Source of the DNA: Sphingobacterium pedocola | GTDB lineage: Bacteria; Bacteroidota; Bacteroidia; Sphingobacteriales; Sphingobacteriaceae | NCBI RefSeq assembly: GCF_015209965.1 | Contig: NZ_MU158690.1 | Coordinates: 1,008,605-1,072,604 of the forward strand | DNA length: 64,000 nt | Direction of reading: 5' to 3' | In this document: one piece after another, positions 38,043 through 47,060 of the stretch | Layout of the letters: each line of letters starts with the position of its first letter | Position numbering within the stretch: the stretch's first letter is position 1 | Made by a program: the position numbers and the translations under genes | The notes under the pieces: generated by a model | The model's database searches: none | What the model saw: the letters and a program-made list of their open reading frames with translations, nothing else | What the model was told of the DNA's origin: nothing

Positions 38043-39380
38043 CTATTGTATTTTGATAAATTCTACCCGTCTGTTTTGCGTCCTGCCCATCGCTGTTTGG
38101 TTGTCGGCTACCGGATCTGTCTCGCCCTTTCCATCGGTCTCCAGCCGGCCGCCATCAATCTGGTATTCGGCTTGCAGCGCCTCGCTCACCGCCACTGCTC
38201 TGCGTCCGCTGAGGTCGATGTTGACGTTATCGTTACCTACGGCATCGGTATGACCGACAATACGGACACGGATATCCGGATGCTGCGCCAGTACCGCGGC
38301 AATGGCTTTCAGTACACCGGCGGATTCTGGTTTGATCGTCGCCGATCCCGTATCAAACAAAATACCTGTCGTGCTGAACTTGCCTTCTTCCACCAACTTA
38401 TGCCGGGTGTCGGGCAGTCCCTTGGCGATCTTTATGTTGCTGAAATATACGCCAATCTGTTCATCTGTGTAAGGGCTGCTATCCAACCCGAAAAACAGTT
38501 GGTTAAATACGCCCGCTTTGGGGCTGCCTTTCGGTACATCGTATAATTTCTCGCCATCCACCCAGATGCGCAACCGTTCTTTTTGCCCTTGTATGGCGAC
38601 GTGTGATACACGCCCGTACCATTGGCGCACCAATTTATTCTTAGTGGGCGGACTGTTGAAGTAACGGGAATACTTTTCGTAGCTCTCAAGCGCGAGGTTT
38701 CCGGCATCCGTAAGTGGAGAAACGGCTACATAAAATGATTTCTCGCCTTTGGGGTCGGACAACAACTTGTTGGAGGTTGTGGATTCAGTACCAGATGCCA
38801 ACAGACCAAATTGAAACGACGGCGGAAGCCAGCCTTTGAAATCAATTTGTACCACCATATCGAACTCGACGGTGAAATCAGGTCCAAATGACTTTTCATT
38901 ATCCGTTAGAACGACCGTGCGCTGCGCCATGCGCAACCATTGGCCCGGGACATCTCCTAGGCTAACGATTACCGAGCTACCATTGCTATTCCATCCGGTA
39001 GGCAGCTCACCGATGGCTTCACCGGAAAAATCGTTGACATACAATACCGAGTCGCCAGGAATAAAATCATACTTGCTGAACGCCTCGATGGATGTTTTTT
39101 GATGTCCGTTGATGTCATTTCCCGATGTGGTATGTTGTTGATCTGTCGACGACTCGCCTTTAGCTGGCGAAGCATTCCCTTCCGCTGTCGCGGATTCGAT
39201 AGCTTTGTCGATGCTTTTGGAGACGGCCTTGTCGGTTTCATTCAGTACTTTCTGGGTAGCGGTCTGCTCTACGCGCCCCTTGATCTTCCTGAGAATGGAC
39301 TGCGCAGCCAGCGGCTCAGTACCGAAAAATGCTGCAAAAGATATCATGAACATTAAGCCCCTTATCGATATATGTTTCAT
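38043..39380 (-). CDS. OmpA-family protein with lectin-like N-terminal region
   Basis: The 445-residue protein has a signal (1-27, PLAAQS), a linker rich in Ser/Thr, then a jelly-roll-like part (about 120-300: YVNDFSGEAIGELPTGW, VAIQGQKERLRIWVDGE) that resembles laminin-G/concanavalin folds, and a C-terminal OmpA domain (FDTGSATIKPES, GHTDAVGNDN, NRRVEFIK) that binds peptidoglycan. ATG 39380 is chosen over the longer frame because the signal starts there. First gene of the OmpA-lipoprotein-PhnD operon, with a TAATTTTG promoter element 22 bases upstream. Confidence 0.85.
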   Translation of the reverse strand: MKHISIRGLMFMISFAAFFGTEPLAAQSILRKIKGRVEQTATQKVLNETDKAVSKSIDKAIESATAEGNASPAKGESSTDQQHTTSGNDINGHQKTSIEAFSKYDFIPGDSVLYVNDFSGEAIGELPTGWNSNGSSVIVSLGDVPGQWLRMAQRTVVLTDNEKSFGPDFTVEFDMVVQIDFKGWLPPSFQFGLLASGTESTTSNKLLSDPKGEKSFYVAVSPLTDAGNLALESYEKYSRYFNSPPTKNKLVRQWYGRVSHVAIQGQKERLRIWVDGEKLYDVPKGSPKAGVFNQLFFGLDSSPYTDEQIGVYFSNIKIAKGLPDTRHKLVEEGKFSTTGILFDTGSATIKPESAGVLKAIAAVLAQHPDIRVRIVGHTDAVGNDNVNIDLSGRRAVAVSEALQAEYQIDGGRLETDGKGETDPVADNQTAMGRTQNRRVEFIKIQ

Positions 39381-39401
39381 ATAATATTGAAATTGATGTT
39401 T

Positions 39402-39409
39402 CAAAATTA
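39402..39409 (-). promoter_or_regulatory. -7 promoter element for the OmpA-PhnD operon
   Basis: The minus strand reads TAATTTTG (TAnnTTTG), 22 bases before ATG 39380, which supports that start. Confidence 0.45.
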
Positions 39410-39599
39410 GCAGATCGAACGGGGTAGCGCCTTTCGTTTCGATAAACGGCACATTATCGGCATGAACAGGCCATAGCTTCGATGAAAATTGAGATTCCTC
39501 TTATCGTCTGTTTCCAGTATTTTATCGCCGCTATCGGCGGTTTGTCGAAATAGACGAAAGTAATTATTGGTAATCGCCGATACTTGCATAAAAAAGCCT

Positions 39600-40922
39600 A
39601 TGAGTTCCATTAAGTTAACGGTATATCGATTTGCATTCATGTTGCCACTCTTGCTGGCGGTCTCCTGCAATAAGGACGCGCAACCACCTGAAGAACCTCA
39701 CCCCGTTTTCGGCGAGCCGGTAGTTAAACCCAAAGGAAAGCCTATTGGCGATGCCGTTTCGGTAGAGATCGGACCCAATGGTGGCGTCCTTTTGTACACG
39801 GATATGGTACGACTGGAGATCCCGCCCGGCGCCGTGGACGAACTTACGACGTTCGGCATCCAACCCATTAGCAATACATTCGACGAGACATCCGCCAGCC
39901 CAGCATTCCGCTTGACCCCGGAGGATAAGTACTTTAAGAAACCCGTTGAAATCTCGTTTTTGTATGATCTCGACGCGGAGGGCAATTCTGGAACACGCAT
40001 GGTGGCTTTCCAGCGGAGCGACGGGGTATGGTGTGGTAGCTCTACGGAACTGGATGCTCCTCAACGACTGCTAACGGTTGAAACGACACATTTCAGCGAT
40101 TGGGTGTGGTTTGACCTCTTGTCGCTACGGAAAGATAAAGAATCAGTAGGTGCGGGTGAAACGGTCAACCTGAAGTTGCTGGAGCAGATACTTGGCGAAC
40201 TCATGCCGGCAAACCACATCGATAGTGTTCCGTTAGCGGCAATGGACGATATCGGCTTGTCTAAGGATTTGACAGTGAGCGGGTGGAAGATTATCTCCGG
40301 TCCTGGATCACTATCGCCGAAAATCAACACGAAGCTGGTGCTCGGTGACGCGGTTTACACAGCCCCGACAACCATCGAGAGCGCTACGGATGTAGAAATA
40401 CAGGTCGAAGTGGAAAGCAAGAACGGTTATATCAGCGACCGTAGCGCTCCCGGCGGTCGGCGTAAGTTCGGGAAGTTTATTTTATTGACTACCATCCGGC
40501 TCGTACCCGAAAATTTCGTTCAGCTCATACTGAATGGGGTAGAGCAGGATCTATCCCAAACTGGAAACGATGCTAAACTTGTCAATGGTAATGCATACAT
40601 ACGGTTAGGTGGAGATGAGTCTTCAATAAGCCTGACCCTACAGTGCTTTGGTACCGGCCCCGGCACCTACCCTGGTGGCACTGACGGAGGGGAGGCCACG
40701 CTGTACTTTGTAGAAAGTATCGGTGAAGACAGACGCTTTTTCAATAATTTTTATCGCACCTGTGAAAACGGTTATATCTATAATGGAACGGCAACGCTAA
40801 CCACTGTCGGTAAATACGTGGAGGGTTCGTTTTCGGGCCAAATCTTTCCCGCTAATGTACAAAACTGCGAGGTTCCGGAGCCGACAACCGTGGAGTTTCA
40901 TTTCAAAATGAAACGAAACTGA
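39600..40922 (+). CDS. Surface lipoprotein with ZU5-like domain
   Basis: The 440-residue protein has a lipobox (LLLAVSC, Cys23). The mature N-terminal part (about 50-160) looks like a ZU5/Ig-type domain: GGVLLYTDMVRLEIPPGAV with TTFGIQPI. The mid part has a TVSGWKIISGPGSLS strand pair. ATG at 39600 precedes the signal by nothing else, and an earlier in-frame start is unlikely. Divergent from the OmpA operon. Function unknown. Confidence 0.72.
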   Translation: MSSIKLTVYRFAFMLPLLLAVSCNKDAQPPEEPHPVFGEPVVKPKGKPIGDAVSVEIGPNGGVLLYTDMVRLEIPPGAVDELTTFGIQPISNTFDETSASPAFRLTPEDKYFKKPVEISFLYDLDAEGNSGTRMVAFQRSDGVWCGSSTELDAPQRLLTVETTHFSDWVWFDLLSLRKDKESVGAGETVNLKLLEQILGELMPANHIDSVPLAAMDDIGLSKDLTVSGWKIISGPGSLSPKINTKLVLGDAVYTAPTTIESATDVEIQVEVESKNGYISDRSAPGGRRKFGKFILLTTIRLVPENFVQLILNGVEQDLSQTGNDAKLVNGNAYIRLGGDESSISLTLQCFGTGPGTYPGGTDGGEATLYFVESIGEDRRFFNNFYRTCENGYIYNGTATLTTVGKYVEGSFSGQIFPANVQNCEVPEPTTVEFHFKMKRN

Positions 40923-40989
40923 CGCGTATAATAGTACTTCACGAACCACCAACACAAACGCGCGCCGTTCATATAGAAATATCCAATAG

Positions 40990-41679
40990 CTACAGAATTA
41001 AAGATTTGATCTGATGCAGATAATGTTTTCCTACCCGGATTTCCTGTCCATTTTCCATAATAAGGAAAAGCCTGCCGATATCCCGGTGACAGGCATCGAT
41101 GTGCTCCAGATTGACGATAAACGATCGATGCACACGCATAAACCGGGATGGATCGAGTTTTCGTTCTATAGATCCGATACCGGATGAACTTACAAACTCA
41201 CCCCTGTCTGAGTAAACCACTGTATAGTCACCCGCAGCTTTCAGGTATCGAATATTGTGCAGTGCGATACGTCGCATCCGTTCACCATCTTCCACGAAAA
41301 GATGCGTCCCGTGGAATGGCGGGGTGACAGTTCGGTCAACCACTTTTTGCAGAGCGGCATCGAGCCTTTCCGCCGCAAAGGGTTTTAACAGGTAATCTAG
41401 CGCATGGTGATTAAATGCTTGCAAGGCATACGATTCGTTCTGAGCGGTATAAATAACCTTTGGTAGATGATCGGCCTGTTGGAAAAGCTCAAATGTGCGA
41501 CTGCCCGCCAATTGGACATCCAGAAAAAGTACGTCGGGTTCCAGCGCGTTGACATATTGGACAGTCTCACGGCAGCTTCCACATTCGCCAATCACGCGAA
41601 ATCCAGAATGGCTATCAATATGCCGCCTGATCTGTTGGCGGTGTGCCGATTCACTGTCAGCAATTAAAATGGTATTCAT
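40990..41679 (-). CDS. LytTR response regulator
   Basis: The 229-residue two-component regulator has a receiver (1-115; phospho-acceptor Asp54 in LFLDVQ, YLLKPFA with the conserved Lys) and a C-terminal LytTR DNA-binding domain (about 130-228: SSGIGSIERKLDPSRFMRVH, SFIVNLEHI). No LytS/YehU-type kinase gene adjoins it, so its partner is elsewhere or is the TPR kinase at 42493. It is divergent from the 164-aa gene across a 247-base spacer with palindromes. Confidence 0.93.
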   Translation of the reverse strand: MNTILIADSESAHRQQIRRHIDSHSGFRVIGECGSCRETVQYVNALEPDVLFLDVQLAGSRTFELFQQADHLPKVIYTAQNESYALQAFNHHALDYLLKPFAAERLDAALQKVVDRTVTPPFHGTHLFVEDGERMRRIALHNIRYLKAAGDYTVVYSDRGEFVSSSGIGSIERKLDPSRFMRVHRSFIVNLEHIDACHRDIGRLFLIMENGQEIRVGKHYLHQIKSLIL

Positions 41680-41730
41680 TGGATTTTTTTAAGTTTTTCG
41701 GCCTATCTCTACGTGATTATAGGCATAATA

Positions 41731-41738
41731 CAAAAGTA
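41731..41738 (-). promoter_or_regulatory. -7 promoter element for the LytTR regulator
   Basis: The minus strand reads TACTTTTG (TAnnTTTG), 51 bases before ATG 41679. Confidence 0.4.
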
Positions 41739-41784
41739 GCCGAACAGTCTGCCCAAATTCATCGAATTATTGCGGGGAAACATT

Positions 41785-41804
41785 TTTACGTAGTACTACG
41801 TAAA
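41785..41804. promoter_or_regulatory. Perfect 20-bp palindrome, candidate operator
   Basis: TTTACGTAGTACTACGTAAA reads identically on both strands. It lies 106 bases from the LytTR gene start and 122 from the 41927 gene. Related sites occur at 44439 and 47669, and a half at 41831. Confidence 0.7.
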
Positions 41805-41830
41805 TCGCTTTGGGTATTCGACTATTCTAA

Positions 41831-41840
41831 GTAGTACTAC
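41831..41840. promoter_or_regulatory. Second palindromic half-site, GTAGTACTAC
   Basis: GTAGTACTAC equals the core of the palindrome 26 bases upstream, 46 bases centre to centre, or between four and five helical turns. Confidence 0.5.
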
Positions 41841-41926
41841 GGTATTCATCTCTTCCGTAGTCAACCCGGAAGCCATCACACCTCCACTACCTACCTTTAC
41901 GCTGAAAATTTAAATGTATCAATGAC

Positions 41927-42421
41927 ATGAAGAAATCTACACTATACCTTGTATTCGCCGCGCTGGGCAGTAATCTGGTTATTGCGGCAGTTTGGCATAA
42001 AAGCCCAATCAGGGAAATCCCTAATTCTCCGTTCGGAAACCACTACTGGGCGGTCTCTTCTGCAACTATCGAACCGGCTTTAGATCTGGACACGGATGGA
42101 AAGCCCGACTCGGATCTCCGCGCATTGGTGCCGGACTGCGAAGGCGACGACGCCGACAGGTACCTTGAGGATGGCACTATCGTGACTGACCGGGGATCGA
42201 AAAGTTGTGACATTGATGAAGAACGGCAGGAAGAGACGGGGACGTGGTCTTATGATCCAAGCACGCGGACCCTAGTGATGGAAAAATATGATGGTAGCCG
42301 GCCGGTACATGCGCATCTGGAATCGGTATCGTCAACACAAATTATATTTATCAGTCGGCATTCATCAGCGAAGGGCATCCACACAGTACGCACCACACTG
42401 AAAGTTAAGGAAAAAAATTAA
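41927..42421 (+). CDS. Small exported protein, lipocalin-like end
   Basis: The 164-residue product has an N-terminal hydrophobic segment (about 5-22) that is probably a signal or anchor. An acidic middle (LDLDTDGKPDSDL, then DCEGDDADRYLEDGTIV) resembles lipocalin-like Bacteroidota proteins: the C-terminal strands GTWSYDPSTRTLVMEKYDGS and IIFISRHSS fit that fold. Unknown function. It precedes the histidine kinase by 71 bases and may be a periplasmic accessory or a target of it. Confidence 0.65.
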   Translation: MKKSTLYLVFAALGSNLVIAAVWHKSPIREIPNSPFGNHYWAVSSATIEPALDLDTDGKPDSDLRALVPDCEGDDADRYLEDGTIVTDRGSKSCDIDEERQEETGTWSYDPSTRTLVMEKYDGSRPVHAHLESVSSTQIIFISRHSSAKGIHTVRTTLKVKEKN

Positions 42422-42492
42422 TGCGTGTAACATTTCAATTGTTCTTTTCGTCTTTATGTGTATATTTATGTATAATACCATAGACACGAAGA

Positions 42493-44433
42493 ATGACCAT
42501 AAAACCACTTCGCTTCCTCGGGTTTGCGTTATTGTTGCTTACATATTTTACCGGTCAAGCTCTCCAACGTGATACCACAGATGTTTATCGGCTTATCGAT
42601 ACCGCGCGAGAAAAACACCGCCAAGGATTCGTGGACGCCGCTGAATACAACTTCAAACGAGCTGGGGAATTAGCCGATCGGTTGAATTTCGATCGGGGAA
42701 TGCTTATGTATGCGGGACATTATTGTGTATTCCTATATGATCAGGTTCGTTTTGAGGAAGCCGTCGCCATGGCGCGTGTGCAACTGGAGGTCAGTACCCG
42801 GTTGGGCGACCGGCGACGCATGGGATATGCCCATAACAATTTGTCATTGCAGTACCAAGCACAAGGGAAATTGCAACGAGCTGCGGAAGCCCTGATGAAA
42901 GCGCTTGACATCTCGTCGCAAACAGTTCGTCCGACACAACAGGACCTTTCGGATCGTCGGAAGTACTACAATAACCTGAGCTCTTTATTACTCGATATGA
43001 AAGATATCGAAAAGGGACGACAGTATGCCCTGAAAGCTTATGAAGTTGCAGAAACACTAAAGGATACCCTTGCCATGGGCAGAAGCTTGGTCAACGTGGT
43101 CGTGGCTGAAGCTATGGCAAAGCGATTGGATGAAGCAGAGCAGCATGGATTACAGTTACTGGCCTTCAGCCAATCGCAGAACGATGTTCAAATGGAATTG
43201 AAAGCTTACAACAATCTTGGAGACATATACCGCATGCAACGGCGGTTTAACCTTGCCCAGAAAACTTTCAAAAAGGCGGAGCGACTCCTCCAACGGGTCC
43301 CACCTGGCAATGAAGTCTACGTCATGATGGGTTTTTCCTCAACGTATAAAGATCAAGGGGACTACGACGCTGCAAATAAGTATTATCAACGAGCCTTTCG
43401 TTTGGCCGAAAATGAACTCGCCAAACCGCAGCTCATCGAGCTATACCTTTCGGGGGCGGAGATTAAGGAACGAATGGGGTTTTACAAAGAGGCTCTGCGA
43501 TTACGGAAAGAGTATGAGCAAATCAATGACTCGCTACGCAATCAGGAAGCCCACAGCACCATACAAGAACTTGAGGTGAAATACCAGACTTCTGAAAAAG
43601 AAAAGGCATTGGCAGAACGTGATCTGAAAATAAGTGAACAGCGTAGCAAACTGGAGCGGATGACCAAGTGGATTATAATTGCTACGGCTTTGGTTATCAC
43701 CTTGGCCATCCTCCTAGTATCCGGCCGAATGATCAGTCAGCAGAAACGAAAAACAGCTGCGTCCGAACAGGCAAACCGTTTACTTGAGGCTCAGCTAAAA
43801 GGTGAAGAAAACGAACGGGCGCGTACCGCACGGGAATTACATGACGGGGTGGCAAGTATTCTGTCGGCAGCTAAACTGCATATACACGCCGCCGACGGCA
43901 ACCGCGCAGTCCTCGATACACTGATCGGCGAACTGATTGAAACCGCTGTCCAGGAAATCCGAAACATCTCACATAACCTCGCTCCGGAGACCGTACTTAA
44001 TGATGGCTTCTCCCAGGCGGTCCAAGAGTTTTGCCGACGCGTAAATTGCCCGGGACTACTACTGGAATGCTATGTGTTGGGTGAATTACCGGAACTGGAA
44101 AAAAAATCAGAACTTATGCTATATCGGGTGATTCAGGAAGCGGTGACGAATACCATAAATCACGCAGACGCCACCGAATGTATTGTCCAGCTAGTGGGGA
44201 ACGGAACCAACCTATCCATCACCATCGAAGATAATGGAAAGGGATTTGACCTCCAGCAATTGAAAAAAACCGGTATAGGCTTACAAAACCTATCTTCACG
44301 GATGTTGCTGCTGAGGGCTGACCATGAAATCCATTCTACTCCAGAAGAAGGGACATCCATTTATATTGAGATTGACACTACACGCATAAAACAACAGCTC
44401 GACACTGACCGCTTTGCGCACTTTTTCGGATAA
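42493..44433 (+). CDS. TPR-sensor histidine kinase, NarX-like
   Basis: The 646-residue kinase has a signal-like N-terminus, tandem TPR repeats (about 60-335), one coiled coil (about 345-392), a transmembrane segment (about 393-415) and a HisKA_3 domain with phospho-acceptor His450 in ARELHDGVASI. The ATPase domain follows (QEAVTNTINHADA, EDNGKGFDL, TGIGLQNLSSR). The TPRs therefore face the periplasm. The NarL-type regulator gene follows 76 bases later, its likely partner. Confidence 0.93.
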   Translation: MTIKPLRFLGFALLLLTYFTGQALQRDTTDVYRLIDTAREKHRQGFVDAAEYNFKRAGELADRLNFDRGMLMYAGHYCVFLYDQVRFEEAVAMARVQLEVSTRLGDRRRMGYAHNNLSLQYQAQGKLQRAAEALMKALDISSQTVRPTQQDLSDRRKYYNNLSSLLLDMKDIEKGRQYALKAYEVAETLKDTLAMGRSLVNVVVAEAMAKRLDEAEQHGLQLLAFSQSQNDVQMELKAYNNLGDIYRMQRRFNLAQKTFKKAERLLQRVPPGNEVYVMMGFSSTYKDQGDYDAANKYYQRAFRLAENELAKPQLIELYLSGAEIKERMGFYKEALRLRKEYEQINDSLRNQEAHSTIQELEVKYQTSEKEKALAERDLKISEQRSKLERMTKWIIIATALVITLAILLVSGRMISQQKRKTAASEQANRLLEAQLKGEENERARTARELHDGVASILSAAKLHIHAADGNRAVLDTLIGELIETAVQEIRNISHNLAPETVLNDGFSQAVQEFCRRVNCPGLLLECYVLGELPELEKKSELMLYRVIQEAVTNTINHADATECIVQLVGNGTNLSITIEDNGKGFDLQQLKKTGIGLQNLSSRMLLLRADHEIHSTPEEGTSIYIEIDTTRIKQQLDTDRFAHFFG

Positions 44434-44438
44434 CGCGA

Positions 44439-44458
44439 TTTACGTAATGATACGGACA
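44439..44458. promoter_or_regulatory. Operator-like site in front of the NarL-type regulator
   Basis: TTTACGTAATGATACGGACA matches the 41785 palindrome at 15 of 20 positions, including TTTACGTA and TACG. It ends 3 bases before a TATATTTG promoter element, a position typical of regulator contact with RNA polymerase. Confidence 0.55.
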
Positions 44459-44461
44459 ACA

Positions 44462-44469
44462 TATATTTG
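44462..44469 (+). promoter_or_regulatory. -7 promoter element for the NarL-type regulator
   Basis: TATATTTG fits TAnnTTTG, 40 bases before ATG 44510, directly after the operator-like site. Confidence 0.45.
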
Positions 44470-44509
44470 TGTTTTCTTTTTATTTGCAAAAACTTAGAAA
44501 AATACTAGC

Positions 44510-45139
44510 ATGATTACGATTGGAATTGTAGACGACCATTCACTCATTATTAACGGTTTGACGCATATGTTAAGCGGCATATCGGACTACCAAATACTGT
44601 TCACAGCCAATAATGGCGAACAGTTGGCAGTGGCACTGGAAATCGAACTGCCGGATGTTTTGATATTGGATATCGAACTACCAGATAGTAATGGTATTGA
44701 ATTGTGTACCGCAATCTTGAAAAAGTATCCAGGACTGCCAATAGTAGCGCTCACTAATCACGATGAGATGGTGTACGTAAAAAAGATGATACGCAATGGG
44801 GCGAAGGGATATTTGCTAAAAGGAACCGATAAGCAAAATTTACTCAATGCCATCAACGCGGTGTATAAAGGTAACCAGTTCTTAGACCGCCAAGTCGAAC
44901 AAGCTATTCTACAGCAAACCATTTTGGGCAGGCGTACCTCTGTCGAGGTGAAGTTGACCAAGCGGGAAAATGAAGTGTTGTCATTGATTGCTAACGAATA
45001 CTCCAATCAGGAAATCGCAGATAAATTGTTTCTTAGTGTGCGCACAGTGGAATCGCACCGGCACAGCCTCAACCAGAAACTGAATATCAAGAATCCAGCT
45101 GGTTTGGTAAAAGAAGCCATGATGCGTGGCCTCATCTAA
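44510..45139 (+). CDS. NarL/FixJ-type response regulator
   Basis: The 209-residue regulator has a receiver (phospho-acceptor Asp54 in LILDIELPDSNG, LTNHDE, GAKGYLLKGT with Lys) and a C-terminal LuxR HTH (LTKRENEVLSLIANEYSNQE, LFLSVRTVESHRHSLNQKLN). Its partner is almost certainly the preceding TPR kinase. It probably binds the palindrome found at 41785, 44439 and 47669, including its own promoter; this is inferred from position. Confidence 0.93.
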   Translation: MITIGIVDDHSLIINGLTHMLSGISDYQILFTANNGEQLAVALEIELPDVLILDIELPDSNGIELCTAILKKYPGLPIVALTNHDEMVYVKKMIRNGAKGYLLKGTDKQNLLNAINAVYKGNQFLDRQVEQAILQQTILGRRTSVEVKLTKRENEVLSLIANEYSNQEIADKLFLSVRTVESHRHSLNQKLNIKNPAGLVKEAMMRGLI

Positions 45140-45210
45140 GTTCGTTAGCTTACTTCACTCCTCCAATTTACTCCTATATTGGCGATAGCATATATTTGCC
45201 TCTATCTACC

Positions 45211-45609
45211 TTAGTTCTCGACGGTAGCCTGTACGATAAGGTAGGTGTCGGTAAACTGGTTGAATTCGGTTATCATTCCTCCTTCTATTTTATATTCACC
45301 CATGAATGGTACTTTGAATGTCTTTTGGGAAATCTTATGGGTCCCTGAATAGTAACCTTTTACAAAAACCGTATTGTCGCAAGCGACAAAGGCGACGGTG
45401 TCGGACTGCCAATCGACCCATTGGGAATGCAGTCCCGCGAAAACACACTGGAATACATCAGTGATTCCTACATATCTGCCTCCCCCCGGAAAACCAACCA
45501 TCTGGTTCCAGCGTACACCGTGGGACAGCAGTTGGGCAATATTGTGGCCATTCCCCTCTTTAAAGGATCTATAGAGTTCCTTTACGATTTCGATATTCTT
45601 TTCTTCCAT
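45211..45609 (-). CDS. SnoaL/NTF2-like small protein
   Basis: The 132-residue protein fits the NTF2-like cone fold: EIVKELYRSFKEGNGHNIAQ, VFQCVFAGLHSQW and VFVKGYYSGTHKIS, ending IEGGMITEFNQFTDTYLIVQ. This resembles SnoaL-type ketosteroid-isomerase-like proteins, whose substrates cannot be told apart by sequence. ATG at 45609 starts the domain; the longer frame enters the next gene's end. It lies 20 bases after the lipoprotein gene on the same strand. Confidence 0.75.
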   Translation of the reverse strand: MEEKNIEIVKELYRSFKEGNGHNIAQLLSHGVRWNQMVGFPGGGRYVGITDVFQCVFAGLHSQWVDWQSDTVAFVACDNTVFVKGYYSGTHKISQKTFKVPFMGEYKIEGGMITEFNQFTDTYLIVQATVEN

Positions 45610-45629
45610 AATATATTTTAGTATTAGTT

Positions 45630-46760
45630 TCAATGAGCGAGGAACTGTATCGGATAGGATCGGATGACACTGGGTTCGCTTTCTAGCCTTATCAACTTGC
45701 GATCCTTCCAATAGCAGCCTCTCCCGAACTGTACCCCGCCGACATAAATATCTCCATTCAGTCGTTGCAGGAACAGGGCCTGAGTGATGCGCAACAGCGG
45801 GTCGGTCTCAAGTTCTGTTCTGGTCACCGACAGCTCGGTCAGATCAGTCTGTGTATCGATCCGGAGATAAAAGGTACGGTTAGTGCTTCTCTCCCAGCCA
45901 GGAACGAAAAGCACATTGCCTTCCATTATGCCCCTTCCGAACTGATAGTTTTCTTTGGGAAGCATCAGCGCATGTCGAATCACTTTCCTGGTCTCGAGAT
46001 CAATGCTGACCAGCAAATACGCTGGCTTTTTATCTTCCTTCCAAATCGCACTGACTACCAACACTAACCTGCTCATGTGGTTGCGATATGCCGAATGTAT
46101 ATACTGTTCGGAATATTCGGTCAGATCGACCCTTATCTTCTCGATCCCCCGAAACTGGTGACCAAGACTCACTTCTATGGCACCGGGCAAATAGGTAGCC
46201 TTTACCATTATCAGGCCATTGGTAGTGCTAAAGAGTGCAAAAGGGGTGTCCACGGGCATATCCAGTTTTTCAATACCCAACAGATTATCAATCTTATATA
46301 CGTAACTGATGCTTCGATATCCCGTTGTCTGGCAGATGGAGTGAAGATACAGGTTCCCCTGACCATCCGTATGATGGGCATAGAGGTGTTCCTGCCGGTC
46401 CGTCATGAGCGTAAGGCCCACCTCCTCGGAGAGCACTTTTTTCCCCTCATAGGTAAACAGAACGATCCGGGCCGTTCCCGCTATGAGTTCCGTACCAAAA
46501 TAGACCAAATTGCGGCCACCGCCCGTCTGGAGTTCATGGGCACCGCTTAGCGCGATTTTATCGTGGTTCAGGGGGATAAAAGTAGTATTGCTCGCGCCGT
46601 CTGCCGTCCAAATGGTAGGGATACCGTTAGAGGTTGTTCTAGTACTAGCAAACCCTAACACATCGACCTTTAACCCTTCTTCGTGTTGTGGTACAGGTTC
46701 CTTTCTGCCACATCCGATCAGTATGATCGCTGAAAAAATAACTATCGTCTTCTGTAACAT
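45630..46760 (-). CDS. Lipoprotein with beta-propeller-like repeats
   Basis: The 376-residue protein has a lipobox (LIGC, Cys17) and a mature part of repeated strands (ALSGAHELQTGGGRNLVYFG, LYAHHTDGQGNLYLHSICQ, GGVQFGRGCYWKD), consistent with a six- or seven-bladed propeller on the surface or in the periplasm. No family recognised. It stands in the position that the OmpA operon's lipoprotein holds at 38032; an OmpA tail precedes it. Confidence 0.65.
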   Translation of the reverse strand: MLQKTIVIFSAIILIGCGRKEPVPQHEEGLKVDVLGFASTRTTSNGIPTIWTADGASNTTFIPLNHDKIALSGAHELQTGGGRNLVYFGTELIAGTARIVLFTYEGKKVLSEEVGLTLMTDRQEHLYAHHTDGQGNLYLHSICQTTGYRSISYVYKIDNLLGIEKLDMPVDTPFALFSTTNGLIMVKATYLPGAIEVSLGHQFRGIEKIRVDLTEYSEQYIHSAYRNHMSRLVLVVSAIWKEDKKPAYLLVSIDLETRKVIRHALMLPKENYQFGRGIMEGNVLFVPGWERSTNRTFYLRIDTQTDLTELSVTRTELETDPLLRITQALFLQRLNGDIYVGGVQFGRGCYWKDRKLIRLESEPSVIRSYPIQFLAH

Positions 46761-46761
46761 A

Positions 46762-46842
46762 TCATCTCTTGATAAACTCTATCCTGCGATTCTCATGACT
46801 TATGGCGGCTTTGAAGCTCTTTCCTGTCGGCTTGAAACAAGC
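46762..46842 (-). pseudogene. OmpA C-terminal relic
   Basis: The minus strand reads HENRRIEFIKR then TGA, ending one base before the ATG of the lipoprotein. NRRxEFxK is the C-terminal motif of OmpA-like domains. In frame, the reading continues back to 46842 and then meets a stop, with no GHTD segment upstream. The rest of the gene has been lost, replaced by the repeat starting at 46794. The order OmpA-lipoprotein mirrors 38043-39380. Confidence 0.5.
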
Positions 46843-46908
46843 TTACTTAAAAGCACAAATCTTGAATTTATCACTTCCCCGGCATAAGTTATATACGCTG
46901 TTAGCGGT
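46794..46908. repeat. attC-like imperfect palindromic element
   Basis: CATGACTTATGGC (46794-46806) and GGCATAAGTTAT (46881-46892) form near-matching inverted ends about 85 bases apart, followed by CGCTGTTAGCG. On the minus strand CGCTAACAGCG starts this set, similar to the RYYYAAC/GTTRRRY core pairs of integron attC sites and to intergenic repeats I associate with Bacteroidota. No integrase gene is in the window. Could equally be another small palindromic repeat. Confidence 0.4.
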
Positions 46909-47060
46909 TCGGGCTTTCTCTCGGCTTTTGTCGTTTCAAATTATCTCTTTCGTTTGTAGTGCAGTTGTGTTAGTCCCGTGTCAAATGTTTTTGAATTCAT
47001 AAGTTCAATATTTTGTTCAGATCTACCGCCTTTAAAAAGTCTTGTTCCCGACCAGAATAT

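Noticed and set aside
45171-45200. TATATTTG promoter at about 45190
   Set aside because: It points toward the 3' end of a minus-strand gene with no plus-strand gene downstream.
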